Assembly (NCBI GenBank): GCA_944323365.1
Contig: CALUSG010000025.1
Span: 1-52,049, forward strand
DNA from: Candidatus Gastranaerophilales bacterium
Lineage (GTDB): Bacteria; Cyanobacteriota; Vampirovibrionia; Gastranaerophilales; Gastranaerophilaceae
DNA: 52,049 nucleotides
Direction of reading: 5' to 3'
Position 1 is the stretch's first letter. Every line of letters begins with the position of its first letter. Position numbers and translations under genes: made by a program. The notes under the pieces are model-generated. The model ran no database searches. It saw only the letters and a list, made by a program, of their open reading frames with translations, and was not told where the DNA came from. Positions 17,420 to 26,559 of this stretch are shown here, in pieces.

Positions 17420-18390
17420 AAAAGATACTCACAGGTTTTTTAATAACTTTAGTCATATGCACAGCGGCAGTTAATGCATCGGATCTTGTTATAGAGTCAA
17501 AAAATCAAAGTTTTAATGAATCAGAAAACAAGATTAAATTTAACGGTGATGTTAAAGTTTCTATAGACGATTTAAAAGTAGAAGGTCAAACGGCTGATGT
17601 TAATTTAACAAAAGACCAGCAGCTTGACACGGCAACTTTTTATGATAAACCGTATGCGTACGAAGTGAAAAAAAATAAAAAACGTGAGGTAAAAGCCAAT
17701 ATATTAAAAGTATCATTAATTACAAAGATTGTAAAAGCCGAAGGCGACACTCAGTCAATAGTATTTGACGGAAAAACTCCTATTGTTGTAATAAATGCAG
17801 ATACTCAAGAGTATGATACGCAAACAGGAATAATGAATGCAGACGGAACAGTTACGATAAGATATAAGGAAATAGAAACTTATTCAAATCACGCAACAAT
17901 CAAAACAGATAAAAACGGTGACTTGAAAAATATAACATTAATAGGTAATGCAAGGGTTAAAGAGCAAAATAACGAGTCATTTGCCGATAAATTCGTGTAT
18001 GATCCGTCAACAGAAATTTTGACAGCAATCGGCAATACCACCTCAAAAGCTACAATGGAAGACGGAGATAAACTTATTTTAAAATCCGCATATCAAGAAT
18101 ATAACAAGGTAAAGAACATATATAATGCAAGCGGAAATGTAAATGTATGGTATCAGGATTACTATGCTGTAGGGCCTAAAATAACGTTTTATCCTGATAA
18201 AAAGACTAATAAGCCGAATGAGATTTATTTTACCGGACGTTCAAGTATAACACAGGGTGTCAGAACAATTTATGCGGATAAAATAAGAATGACAATAAAA
18301 CCAAAAGATTTTCAGGCAACCGGAAATACAAGAACAGTAATCAAAAACATAGGTTCAGAACAAGATCAAGATATGTCACTGGGGTTATAA
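17416..18390 (+). CDS. lptA: LptA/OstA-family periplasmic LPS transport protein
   Basis: 324 residues. A clear signal peptide (MKKILTGFLITLVICTAAVNA) is followed by two or more OstA-type beta domains, e.g. VIESKNQSFNESENKIKFNGDVKVS, KADTQ-like strands and YASGNVNVWYQDYYAVG-type repeats toward the C-terminus. LptA forms the periplasmic bridge carrying LPS to the outer membrane. At 324 aa it is nearly twice E. coli LptA (185), which suggests a tandem-domain protein as in cyanobacteria-like lineages. It sits directly after lptC; lptB and lptFG are not in the window. Confidence 0.85.
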   Translation: MKKILTGFLITLVICTAAVNASDLVIESKNQSFNESENKIKFNGDVKVSIDDLKVEGQTADVNLTKDQQLDTATFYDKPYAYEVKKNKKREVKANILKVSLITKIVKAEGDTQSIVFDGKTPIVVINADTQEYDTQTGIMNADGTVTIRYKEIETYSNHATIKTDKNGDLKNITLIGNARVKEQNNESFADKFVYDPSTEILTAIGNTTSKATMEDGDKLILKSAYQEYNKVKNIYNASGNVNVWYQDYYAVGPKITFYPDKKTNKPNEIYFTGRSSITQGVRTIYADKIRMTIKPKDFQATGNTRTVIKNIGSEQDQDMSLGL

Positions 18391-18392
18391 TT

Positions 18393-19160
18393 ATGCAGGA
18401 AAAGTTAGAAAAAGCAGTTAAAGCATTTAAAGAAGGTAATTGGGATAACGCAATAGATATTTTTTCTTCAATATTGGAAAAAGATCCGGATAATGCCGAG
18501 GTATATAATAACGTAGCCTTATGTTATGCCAATAAAGGCGATTACGAAAAAGCGGAAAAAAATTATCTGAAAGCTCTTACATTAAATCCGAAAATTGCAC
18601 AGGCATATATAAATTTGGCGGATATATATTATCGTCAACGGGATTTTGAACACGGAATAGGGCTTTTAAATACCGGAATATATGAATTACCTGATGAATT
18701 AATTTTATCACATTATTTGGCACGTTTTTATATGGAAGATGCAAGATTGGATCTTGCAATAGATGAATTAGAAAAAATATTAGAAAAACAGCCGGATAAT
18801 TACGATGCATATTATGATTTAGGACGGGTTCATTTCGAGCTGGGTAATTACGAGCTTGCTGCCGAAAATTTCGAAAATGTACTTGAATATAAAGAAAATA
18901 ATGAATTTATATATTACTATTTAGCTCAAGCATATGAAGCAAATGATGAACTTGATAAAGCTATATCTAATTATTTAAAAGCTATAACAGTAAATGATAA
19001 ATTTCCGCCTGCATATAAAAAAGCAGCAGTTTTGTTTATGGCACGAGGTGATTACAGTGACGCACTGGAATATTTTGAAGACTATTTAAAATTAGATATT
19101 CCTGCTGAAGAAGTTCAAAGTATTAAAAAGATTATGGAAAAGATAAAAAATGAAAAGTAA
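18393..19160 (+). CDS. Tetratricopeptide repeat protein
   Basis: 255 residues made almost entirely of TPR units of about 34 residues. Examples are WDNAIDIFSSILEKDPDNAEVYNNV, GDYEKAEKNYLKALTLNPKIAQAYIN-type units, and later repeats with DNYDAYYDLGRVHFELGNYELA. Six to seven repeats are visible. It has no signal peptide, so it is probably cytoplasmic. TPR arrays act as protein-binding scaffolds. It lies between lptA and dprA with 2-nt and overlapping junctions, so it may belong to either process; its partner is unknown. Confidence 0.85.
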   Translation: MQEKLEKAVKAFKEGNWDNAIDIFSSILEKDPDNAEVYNNVALCYANKGDYEKAEKNYLKALTLNPKIAQAYINLADIYYRQRDFEHGIGLLNTGIYELPDELILSHYLARFYMEDARLDLAIDELEKILEKQPDNYDAYYDLGRVHFELGNYELAAENFENVLEYKENNEFIYYYLAQAYEANDELDKAISNYLKAITVNDKFPPAYKKAAVLFMARGDYSDALEYFEDYLKLDIPAEEVQSIKKIMEKIKNEK

Positions 19161-20232
19161 ATACTGGGTTGCATTATCATCAATAGAGCAGCTTGACAGT
19201 CGTTTTATAATACGGTTGTATAATTATTTTGGGGATATTGAAACTGCATTCAATGCAGAGCTAAAGGATTTACAGAATATAGACGGGCTAAATATAAAAA
19301 AGTCCGAACAATTTCTCGGACTTCGAGATAAAGTCAATCCCGATAAAGCACTGGAAGAAGTTTTGAACAGGAATATTTTTTATTTGACATACGAAGATAA
19401 AAATTACCCTGAAATGTTGAAAAATATAGATAATCCCCCTGCCGTAATATACTACAAAGGAAATTTATCAGACTGTAACTTAAATAAAACGCTGGCCGTT
19501 GTTGGGTCAAGAAAAGCAAGCTACCATGCAAAAGAAGAACTAAATAAAATACTATCGGAATTTGCGGGGACTGATATTTGTATAGTATCAGGTCTTGCAG
19601 CGGGTATTGATTCGCAAGCACATTTAACGGCATTGGAAAATAATATTAAAACGATAGGTGTAATAGCCAGCGGCCTGGATTTTTATTATCCGGCTTCAAA
19701 CAAACACCTTTACCAGCGTATTGAAAGCGGTAACGGAGCTGTAATAAGCGAATATTATCCTACATTTGAACCTTTAAAATTCAGATTTCCGCAGCGGAAT
19801 AGAATTGTTTCGGGGCTTTCATACGGAACACTGGTTGCAGAAGCCTCATTAAAAAGCGGAGCACTTATTACCGCTAATTTAACACTGGAACAGGGACGGG
19901 AATTAATGTGTATGCCCGGCTTAATATCTAATCCTAATACACAGGGGATTTATAAACTGCTCAAAAATGGTGCAACACTCGTAACATGTGCGGACGATAT
20001 TCTAAATGCTTTGGGTTGGGAAATTAAGAAAGAAAACACTCAGATTGAAATTCCAAATTTGAATGAGCATGAACTAAGAATTCTGCAAGCCCTTGAAATA
20101 GAAGAAAAAGGCATTGATGAATTGATTTTGTTAACTAAGCTGGATGTAGAAAGTTTGTTGAGCGACTTGACAACCATGGAGCTTAAGGGCATAATAAAAC
20201 AAGTTAATGGAGACAGATATAAAAAAGTATAA
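19150..20232 (+). CDS. dprA: DNA-processing protein DprA
   Basis: 360 residues: N-terminal SAM-like helical domain (1-~80), Rossmann-like DprA domain (VVGSRKAS, IVSGLAAGIDSQAH, GVIASGLDFYYP, FPQRNRIVSGLS, EASLKSGALITA, QGRELMCMPG) and a C-terminal winged-helix-like domain (about 295-360). DprA binds incoming single-stranded DNA and loads RecA in natural transformation. It is widespread even in bacteria not known to be competent. It overlaps the TPR gene by 11 nt and its stop shares a base with the topA start (TAATG). Confidence 0.95.
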   Translation: MKSKYWVALSSIEQLDSRFIIRLYNYFGDIETAFNAELKDLQNIDGLNIKKSEQFLGLRDKVNPDKALEEVLNRNIFYLTYEDKNYPEMLKNIDNPPAVIYYKGNLSDCNLNKTLAVVGSRKASYHAKEELNKILSEFAGTDICIVSGLAAGIDSQAHLTALENNIKTIGVIASGLDFYYPASNKHLYQRIESGNGAVISEYYPTFEPLKFRFPQRNRIVSGLSYGTLVAEASLKSGALITANLTLEQGRELMCMPGLISNPNTQGIYKLLKNGATLVTCADDILNALGWEIKKENTQIEIPNLNEHELRILQALEIEEKGIDELILLTKLDVESLLSDLTTMELKGIIKQVNGDRYKKV

Positions 20233-22478
20233 TGGCAAAAAAGGAAAAATCATTAGTAATAGTAGAGTCGCCGGCAAAATCTAAGACGATTAAAAAGATT
20301 TTGGGTGATAGTTATCAAATAGAGGCAAGTTACGGGCATATAAGGAATTTAGCGACAAAAGACCCTAAAACTGATAATTTGGGTTTTGATGCTAATAATA
20401 ATTTTGAACCTAAATTTGAGATTATCCCCGGTAAAAAAGCTGTTGTAAAAAAGCTCAATGATTTGGCACAAAAATTTGATAATATATACATAGCCTCCGA
20501 CCCTGACCGTGAAGGAGAAGCAATAGCTTGGCATGTCCGGGAAGTTTTAAAAGTTCCTGATGAAAAAATAAAACGAATAGAATTTAATGAAATTACTCCA
20601 AAAGCAGTAAAATATTCGGTAGAACACCCGAGAATGATTAATATGGATATGGTACAAGCCCAGCAGACAAGGCAAATACTGGATAAGCTTGTAGGATATA
20701 AACTTAGTCCTGTTTTATGGAAGCAGATGGGGAATTATAATCTTTCAGCAGGGCGTGTACAATCTGTTGCACTTAGAATGATTTGTGAGCGGGAAGATGA
20801 AATAGAAGCTTTTATCCCGCAGGAATACTGGTCAATACACGCAGATTTGTCAAAAGACGGTAAAATCTTTGAAGCAGAAGTTTCAAAATATAAAAATACC
20901 CCGCTTGAAAAAAACGTAAAAAATCAGGAAGAAGCTCAAAAAATTGTAGATTATTTGAACAAATCTGATTTTACAGTGTCAAAAGTAACGAACAAAACCC
21001 TAAAAAGAAAACCGACCGCTCCATTTATAACATCAACACTACAGCGTGCAGCGAGTTCAAAATTGGGTTTTGGTGTTCAAAAGACAATGCAGGTTGCACA
21101 AAAGCTTTATGAAGGTATAGAGCTTGATACAGGTGCGGTAGGTCTTATTACATATATGAGAACAGACAGCGTAAGGGTTTCAGATGATGCAATTAATATG
21201 GCAAAAGATTTTATCTTAAACAACTACGGTGAAAAATATTACCCTGAAACTCCAAATATCTACCACAAAGGCAAACAAAATGTTCAGGATGCACACGAAG
21301 CTATAAGACCGTCATATCCTGAAAGAACTCCTGAAAGTATTAAGCAATATTTGGATAATGACCAATACCGTTTGTATAAGTTAATTTGGGATAAGTTTAT
21401 GTCTTCTCAAATGTCTAACGCTGAAATTGCAAATAAATCAATAGAGATTACAGCAGGTGATTATACGTTAAAAGCCGGCACAAGTAAGGTTACATTTGAT
21501 GGATTTTTAAAACTTTATAATGATTCTGATGAAGAAAAAGCTGACGACGCTAAAATACCTGATTTAGAAAAAGGTGATAAAGTTGAGTGTAAAAAAATTA
21601 CACCAAAACAACACTTTACACAGCCTCCTCCGAGATACAACGAGGCCTCACTGGTTAAAGCTCTTGAAGAATACGGAATTGGGCGACCATCTACTTATGC
21701 AACAATTATAACAGTTATCCAAACTCGTAAGTATGTTGAGAAAAAAGATAAGGCTCTTCATCCTACAATTTTAGGGCGTACTGTTTCAAAACAGCTTGTA
21801 ACCCAATTTTCAGACATTATGGATTATAAATTTACAGCAGGCATGGAAGAAAAGCTTGATAAAATCGCAGAAAAAAAAGCTGTATGGAATAAGGTTTTAA
21901 AAGATTTTTACGATCCTTTTATTCAGGAAGTAGACAGTGTAATGAAAACAGCCCAACGAGTTAAATTGGAAACCGACATAAAATGTCCGAATTGCGGAAA
22001 ACCAATGCTTGTCCGAACAAGTAAATTCGGAACACAGTTTTTAGGTTGTTCGGGCTATCCTGAATGTAAAACAGTAATGTCAATGAATGCATTATCAGAA
22101 CAAATTGAGGAAGAACAGGAAGTTTGTGCGGAAAAATGTGAAAAATGCGGCTCTGATATGGTATTTAAAGACGGGCCGTATGGCCGGTATATGGAATGCT
22201 TGTCGTGTCATTTCAGGAAACCTTATCATAAAACAACCGGAGTAACCTGTCCAAAATGTCAAAACGGTGAAATAGTCCAGCGAAAATCCAAACGGGGAAC
22301 CGTATTTTACGGCTGTAATAAATATCCTGAATGCGATTTTGTATTGTGGAATGAGCCGACAGGTGAAATTTGTCCGGATTGCGGGTCACTTTTGGTTAAA
22401 AAAGTTTTGAAAAACGGTACAACTATTTGCTGTTCAAAATGTAAATACAAAAAAGAGGCAGATGAAAATGCTGAATAA
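20232..22478 (+). CDS. topA: DNA topoisomerase I
   Basis: 748 residues of type IA topoisomerase. Toprim domain (LVIVESPAKSKTIKKIL; SDPDREGEAIAWHV), active-site tyrosine in GLITYMRTDSVRVS, and GIGRPSTYATII. The C-terminus has four Cys4 zinc ribbons (from about residue 580: CPNCGKP, CEKCGSD, CPKCQNG, CPDCGSL), each with a second Cys pair. It relaxes negative supercoils. dprA-topA is a common gene pair. aroE follows with overlap. Confidence 0.97.
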   Translation: MAKKEKSLVIVESPAKSKTIKKILGDSYQIEASYGHIRNLATKDPKTDNLGFDANNNFEPKFEIIPGKKAVVKKLNDLAQKFDNIYIASDPDREGEAIAWHVREVLKVPDEKIKRIEFNEITPKAVKYSVEHPRMINMDMVQAQQTRQILDKLVGYKLSPVLWKQMGNYNLSAGRVQSVALRMICEREDEIEAFIPQEYWSIHADLSKDGKIFEAEVSKYKNTPLEKNVKNQEEAQKIVDYLNKSDFTVSKVTNKTLKRKPTAPFITSTLQRAASSKLGFGVQKTMQVAQKLYEGIELDTGAVGLITYMRTDSVRVSDDAINMAKDFILNNYGEKYYPETPNIYHKGKQNVQDAHEAIRPSYPERTPESIKQYLDNDQYRLYKLIWDKFMSSQMSNAEIANKSIEITAGDYTLKAGTSKVTFDGFLKLYNDSDEEKADDAKIPDLEKGDKVECKKITPKQHFTQPPPRYNEASLVKALEEYGIGRPSTYATIITVIQTRKYVEKKDKALHPTILGRTVSKQLVTQFSDIMDYKFTAGMEEKLDKIAEKKAVWNKVLKDFYDPFIQEVDSVMKTAQRVKLETDIKCPNCGKPMLVRTSKFGTQFLGCSGYPECKTVMSMNALSEQIEEEQEVCAEKCEKCGSDMVFKDGPYGRYMECLSCHFRKPYHKTTGVTCPKCQNGEIVQRKSKRGTVFYGCNKYPECDFVLWNEPTGEICPDCGSLLVKKVLKNGTTICCSKCKYKKEADENAE

Positions 22479-23415
22479 AGAATTATATGAAAAATATTTA
22501 CAAAAAAAAGCAAAAAAATTGGGTGCAGAAGAGTTAATACATAGCCAATCACCGGAAAATGTTGCAGACAGACGTGAAAATAAGTTTTGTGTAATCGGTT
22601 ATCCTCTAGGTCATTCGCTTTCTTCTGTTATCCATCAAGCAGGATTTAAAAGTTTGGGAATAGAGGCGGTCTATGAAACTTTAGAAACTCCGCCTGAAAA
22701 TTTAGTGGAAAGAATTAAGTATTTAAAAAATAATAACTATAAAGGCTTCAATGTTACAATTCCGCTAAAATTGCCGGTTGCGTTATTTATAGAAGAAGTA
22801 GATAAATCTGCGGATATAGCAAGTGCTATTAATACAGTAGTGATTAACCCTGACAGGACATTAAAGGGTTATAATACTGACGTTATAGGTTTTAAAAAGG
22901 CAATACCGTCTGATTTTAACGTATTTGGTAAAACCGTCGGGATTTTAGGTACGGGAGGTGCCGGACATGCAGCTTCAGTTGCCCTGGCTGAATCAGGTGC
23001 CGGGGAAATAAGATTCTATACAAGAAGTATTCCGAATTCAATTGAATTATTGAATTATATGCGAAAAGTTTTTCCGCAGGTGAAATTTGAGGCTTATCAA
23101 ATCGAATACATAAGAGATTTATCAATGGTTGATATTTTAGTTAATACAACGCCAATAGGTATGCTCGGCCGTTCTGCAGATATGACACCTGTCGAAAAAG
23201 AACAGCTTAAAACCTTGCCTGAGGGGGCTTTGGTTTATGATGTTATTTATAACCCCAGAAAAACTGTCTTGCTAAAATTAGCTGAAGATTTGGGGTATCG
23301 GACAGTCAACGGTGTGGATATGTTTATAGCACAGGCTGCGGCTGCAGAAGAAATTTGGACAGGACAAAAACCTAATTTTGAGCTTATGAAAATAGCTTTA
23401 CTTGAAGTGCTTTAG
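22468..23415 (+). CDS. aroE: Shikimate dehydrogenase
   Basis: 315 residues from the ATG at 22468, which sits 9 nt after GAGG; the ATG at 22462 is too close to that site but possible. Catalytic features: VIGYPLGHSLS substrate loop, NVTIPLK lysine, GYNTDVIGF aspartate, and Rossmann GTGGAGHAAS. It reduces 3-dehydroshikimate with NADPH in aromatic amino acid synthesis. About 40 extra residues (Lys/Glu-rich helix) precede the usual start of the family at residue ~38. The start overlaps topA. Its stop overlaps the end of a convergent small gene. Confidence 0.93.
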   Translation: MLNKELYEKYLQKKAKKLGAEELIHSQSPENVADRRENKFCVIGYPLGHSLSSVIHQAGFKSLGIEAVYETLETPPENLVERIKYLKNNNYKGFNVTIPLKLPVALFIEEVDKSADIASAINTVVINPDRTLKGYNTDVIGFKKAIPSDFNVFGKTVGILGTGGAGHAASVALAESGAGEIRFYTRSIPNSIELLNYMRKVFPQVKFEAYQIEYIRDLSMVDILVNTTPIGMLGRSADMTPVEKEQLKTLPEGALVYDVIYNPRKTVLLKLAEDLGYRTVNGVDMFIAQAAAAEEIWTGQKPNFELMKIALLEVL

Positions 23416-23639
23416 CTAAAATCTATATAAATTCTGTCACGTTCAATAGAGTATTCTGAATAATCTTGATTTTTAGTACGTTTTATTGCACTTCTTTTTT
23501 CGAGATATTTTTTGAACCCTAAGGCTTTCATATTTGATTTATATATGCCTTTTATTTGTTTTTCACCAACAAACGGGTCATATTTGTATAATATAAATAC
23601 TTCTTCTTTTGATACGTCCATAGCAATAATATGACCCAT
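23412..23639 (-). CDS. Small hypothetical protein
   Basis: 75 residues, charged, with alternating hydrophobic beta-like segments (EVFILYKYDPFVGEKQIKGIY) and a basic helix (KALGFKKYLEKRSAIKRTK). No domain recognised. No clear ribosome-binding site precedes the ATG at 23639. It converges on aroE with a 4-nt overlap of stop codons and is divergent from the 49-codon gene at 23680. The protein-like composition and tight fit between neighbours favour a real gene, but the evidence is modest. Confidence 0.5.
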   Translation of the reverse strand: MGHIIAMDVSKEEVFILYKYDPFVGEKQIKGIYKSNMKALGFKKYLEKRSAIKRTKNQDYSEYSIERDRIYIDFS

Positions 23640-23664
23640 TTTTTCAAAAAATCAAATATTTATA

Positions 23665-23673
23665 TGCTATAAT
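23665..23673 (+). promoter_or_regulatory. Extended -10 promoter of a 49-codon gene
   Basis: TGC-TATAAT: a perfect -10 with extended TGn element. It ends 7 nt before the ATG at 23680, giving the same leaderless spacing as at mlaE, lptC and mtaB. The -35 is weak. Confidence 0.7.
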
Positions 23674-23679
23674 GTGTAT

Positions 23680-23829
23680 ATGATAAAATCACAGATAGTA
23701 AAGCTTAAAAACATTCGAGATAATATATTAATTGAAAACCGGCTAAAGGAATTGTTGGGTTCGGACCCGATAAGATGGGCTATAGTAAAAGTAGAGGGCG
23801 AAGATTTATACATAAGCGTGTCTTGTTGA
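23680..23829 (+). CDS. 49-residue hypothetical protein from a leaderless mRNA
   Basis: Short open frame from ATG at 23680 to TGA at 23827-23829. The product begins MIKSQIVKLKNIRDNIL and ends with an amphipathic beta-like stretch (RWAIVKVEGEDLYISVSC). The composition is balanced and protein-like, and a perfect extended -10 box stands at exactly the leaderless distance. Its stop overlaps the -35 of the metK promoter. No family recognised. Without the promoter match the frame would be too short to trust. Confidence 0.6.
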   Translation: MIKSQIVKLKNIRDNILIENRLKELLGSDPIRWAIVKVEGEDLYISVSC

Positions 23830-23853
23830 TTTTAAAATTTCACGGGATATAAT
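23826..23853 (+). promoter_or_regulatory. Promoter of metK
   Basis: TTGATT (23826-23831), 16-nt spacer and TATAAT (23848-23853). Predicted start near 23860, leaving a leader of about 55 nt. Confidence 0.75.
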
Positions 23854-23866
23854 TTAAATAGTAGTT

Positions 23867-23889
23867 GCCGGGTCGGAAAACTTACCGGC
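23867..23889 (+). promoter_or_regulatory. Hairpin in the metK leader
   Basis: GCCGG (23867-23871) pairs with CCGGC (23885-23889), with further imperfect pairing inside the loop. It ends about 12 nt before the AAGGAG ribosome-binding site. It might affect translation. The leader is too short for a SAM-I riboswitch. Confidence 0.4.
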
Positions 23890-23914
23890 GTAAAAAGAAT
23901 TAAGGAGAATTAAA

Positions 23915-25183
23915 ATGGCACCAAAGAATTTTTTATTTACTTCCGAATCAGTAACGGAAGGACACCCCGACAAAGTATGCGATCAGATATCTGATGCAAT
24001 TTTGGATGAATTTTTGACAAAAGATCCGCAAGCACGTGTTGCAGCGGAAACAACAGTTACAACAGGAATGGCATTGGTTTGCGGAGAAATAACATCGGAT
24101 TGTTATGTTGATATTCCGTCTGTTGTAAGAAATACTATTAAAAATATTGGTTATACTGAAAAAGACGGCGGCGGATTTGATTTTAACACCTGTGCCGTAT
24201 TAACAAGTATTGACGAACAATCATCAGATATAGCCGGCGGCGTAAATAAAGCATTAGAAAGCCGCAGCGAAAATTCTGATACTTCAATATCCGAAACAGA
24301 AGATATAGGAGCAGGCGATCAGGGTATAATGTTTGGTTTTGCTTGTAATGAAACACCTGAATTAATGCCGCTTCCGATAAGTTTGGCACATAAATTGTCA
24401 TATAGACTCTCTCAGGTGCGTAAACAGGGTATTTTAACATACTTAAGACCGGATGGAAAATCTCAGGTTACAGTTGAATATAAAGATGGAAAACCATTTA
24501 GAATACATACGATTTTAATATCAACACAACACGATTCTGAAATAGACGGAGTTTCAAGTAATTCAAAAGTTCAGGAGCGAATTTCAGCTGATATAAAAAA
24601 ATATGTAATAGAAGCAGTTTTTGCAAATGAACCAATAAAACCGGATTCAAATACGGTTATTTTGGTTAATCCGTCAGGAAGATTTGTAGTAGGCGGCCCG
24701 CAAGGTGATGCAGGTTTAACTGGCCGTAAAATCATTGTAGATACTTATGGCGGATATTCACGTCACGGAGGCGGAGCTTTTTCAGGAAAAGATCCGACAA
24801 AAGTTGACAGATCAGCAGCTTATGCGGCTAGATATGTCGCTAAAAACATTGTTGCGGCCGGTTTGGCTGAAAAATGTGAAATCGAGCTGGCTTATGCAAT
24901 CGGTGTTGCAGAACCTGTATCTATTATGGTTGATACATTTAATACAGGTAAAATCTCTGATGATGAAATAGCAGGTTTAGTATATAAAAACTTTGATTTA
25001 AGGCCTGCAGGAATTATCAAACAGTTTGATTTACGTGGATTACCTGCAAAAAATAACGGAAAATTCTATCAGTTATTAGCTGCATACGGACATATGGGCA
25101 GAGTTGATATCGATGTTCCATGGGAAAGAGTTGATAAGGCAGATGTCTTGAACTCTCAGGCTTGTTTGCAGATGTCGAGGTAA
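23915..25183 (+). CDS. metK: S-adenosylmethionine synthase
   Basis: 422 residues. Signatures: [17 protein letters not shown] (ATP/metal binding), [31 protein letters not shown], and closing [10 protein letters not shown]. It makes S-adenosylmethionine from methionine and ATP, the methyl donor of the cell and cofactor for the radical-SAM enzyme MtaB encoded later in the window. AAGGAG lies 8 nt upstream of the ATG. The length is slightly above E. coli MetK (384), mostly through small loop insertions. glmU follows after 2 nt. Confidence 0.97.
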   Translation: MAPKNFLFTSESVTEGHPDKVCDQISDAILDEFLTKDPQARVAAETTVTTGMALVCGEITSDCYVDIPSVVRNTIKNIGYTEKDGGGFDFNTCAVLTSIDEQSSDIAGGVNKALESRSENSDTSISETEDIGAGDQGIMFGFACNETPELMPLPISLAHKLSYRLSQVRKQGILTYLRPDGKSQVTVEYKDGKPFRIHTILISTQHDSEIDGVSSNSKVQERISADIKKYVIEAVFANEPIKPDSNTVILVNPSGRFVVGGPQGDAGLTGRKIIVDTYGGYSRHGGGAFSGKDPTKVDRSAAYAARYVAKNIVAAGLAEKCEIELAYAIGVAEPVSIMVDTFNTGKISDDEIAGLVYKNFDLRPAGIIKQFDLRGLPAKNNGKFYQLLAAYGHMGRVDIDVPWERVDKADVLNSQACLQMSR

Positions 25184-25185
25184 AA

Positions 25186-26454
25186 ATGGATATAAAATCA
25201 ATTGTACTTGCAGCCGGAAAAGGCACAAGAATGAAGTCTGAAACACCAAAAGTTTTACATAAAATTATGGATAAAACTTTATTGGGCTATGTTTTGGATA
25301 GTGTAAAAGAAATCTCCAACGAAGATTTTGTAATTGTTGGTCATCATGCAAATGAAGTTGAGGAGTTTGTTAAAACTAATTATCAAAATGCCAAAACTGT
25401 TTTACAAACTCCACAATTAGGAACCGGACACGCTGTTTCGATGGTGTGTCCGTTTTTAGAAAATTACGGCGGGCTTGTAATTATTCTTTGCGGTGATACC
25501 CCTTTAATTACAAAACAAACACTCAGAAATTTCGTGGATTTCCATATTAATTCAAATTCAGATGTTACGGTTATGAGTGCAATGTTTGAAAATCCGACAA
25601 ATTACGGAAGAATTGTCAGGGATTTAAATGGCAGCGTAAAACGTATTGTGGAAGAAAAAGATGCAACCCCTGAACAAAAAGCAATAAAAGAGGTTAATGC
25701 AGGGATTTACTGCTTGTGCTGGGATAAAATTAAACCGGCTTTTAATAATTTAAAAACAAATAACGCACAGGGAGAATACTATTTGACGGATATTATTGAA
25801 TGGAGTAAAACCCAAAATCTAAATGTTAATGCGTTTGTATTAGCAAATAATGATGAAATATTCGGCATAAATTCCCGTCAAAACCTTGCTCAAGCCACTA
25901 AATTGATTAATGAACGAAAATTGAATGAACTTATGGAAAATGGTGTCACAATTGTTGATCCGTCTTGTACCTGGATTAGCGATGATACTGAAATAGGTGC
26001 GGATACGGTAATTTATCCATCTACATATATCGAAGGTAAAAATAAAATAGGTAAAAATTGTAAAATCGGACCTTTTGCACATTTAAGAGGCGGTGTGGAG
26101 CTGGAAGATAACGTTAAAATCGGTAATTTTGTTGAAGTTAAAAAATCTAAAATAGGCTCTCATACCAATGCCGGACACTTGTCTTATATAGGTGACAGCG
26201 AGCTCGGTTCAAATATAAATATAGGTGCTGGCACAATTACAGCTAATTTTAATCCGATTACAAATGTAAAAAGTAAAACTGTTTTACAAAATAACGTAAA
26301 AATAGGCTCAAATACGGTTTTAGTAGCTCCTGTTACGATTGAAGAAGGAGCCAATATCGGGGCAGGCTCGGTTATTACCAAAGATATTAAATCCTGGGCT
26401 CTTGCTATTACCCGTGCTCCGCTGAAAGTACTTGAAAATTGGGTAAAAAAATAA
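25186..26454 (+). CDS. glmU: Bifunctional GlmU (N-acetylglucosamine-1-P uridyltransferase / acetyltransferase)
   Basis: 422 residues from the ATG at 25186; an apparent upstream start at 25162 lies within metK. The N-terminal pyrophosphorylase half opens with VLAAGKGTRMKSETPKVLHK and has GTGHAVS and CGDTPLI. The C-terminal half is a left-handed beta-helix with hexapeptide repeats (IGPFAHLRGG, IGDSELGSNINIGAGTITANF). It makes UDP-GlcNAc for peptidoglycan and LPS. The C-terminus is about 30 residues shorter than E. coli GlmU (456). Confidence 0.95.
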   Translation: MDIKSIVLAAGKGTRMKSETPKVLHKIMDKTLLGYVLDSVKEISNEDFVIVGHHANEVEEFVKTNYQNAKTVLQTPQLGTGHAVSMVCPFLENYGGLVIILCGDTPLITKQTLRNFVDFHINSNSDVTVMSAMFENPTNYGRIVRDLNGSVKRIVEEKDATPEQKAIKEVNAGIYCLCWDKIKPAFNNLKTNNAQGEYYLTDIIEWSKTQNLNVNAFVLANNDEIFGINSRQNLAQATKLINERKLNELMENGVTIVDPSCTWISDDTEIGADTVIYPSTYIEGKNKIGKNCKIGPFAHLRGGVELEDNVKIGNFVEVKKSKIGSHTNAGHLSYIGDSELGSNINIGAGTITANFNPITNVKSKTVLQNNVKIGSNTVLVAPVTIEEGANIGAGSVITKDIKSWALAITRAPLKVLENWVKK

Positions 26455-26476
26455 AGGACCTTTCGGTCCTTTTTTT
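26453..26476 (+). terminator. Intrinsic terminator of metK-glmU
   Basis: 8-bp stem AAAGGACC/GGTCCTTT with TTTC loop followed by further T. The stem starts inside the glmU stop codon. Confidence 0.92.
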
Positions 26477-26521
26477 CATATTTGGTAATTTTGGTCTGTA
26501 AGATTTTATATATTATCGCTT

Positions 26522-26559
26522 TTCTTTTTTACTGATTCCAGGTTCTTTTTTACTGATTC
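26522..26559. repeat. Two tandem 17-bp units, 21-bp period, across a stop codon
   Basis: The same 17 bases occur at 26522-26538 and 26543-26559. The second unit contains the stop codon of the minus-strand gene 26550-27239; the other copy lies just beyond it. The end of the coding region itself is repetitive (QKEIQELQKLQKE), so this looks like slippage-driven growth at the gene end. Confidence 0.75.

Noticed and set aside
23860-23914. SAM-I riboswitch upstream of metK
   Set aside because: The leader is about 55 nt, too short, and the four-way junction elements are absent.
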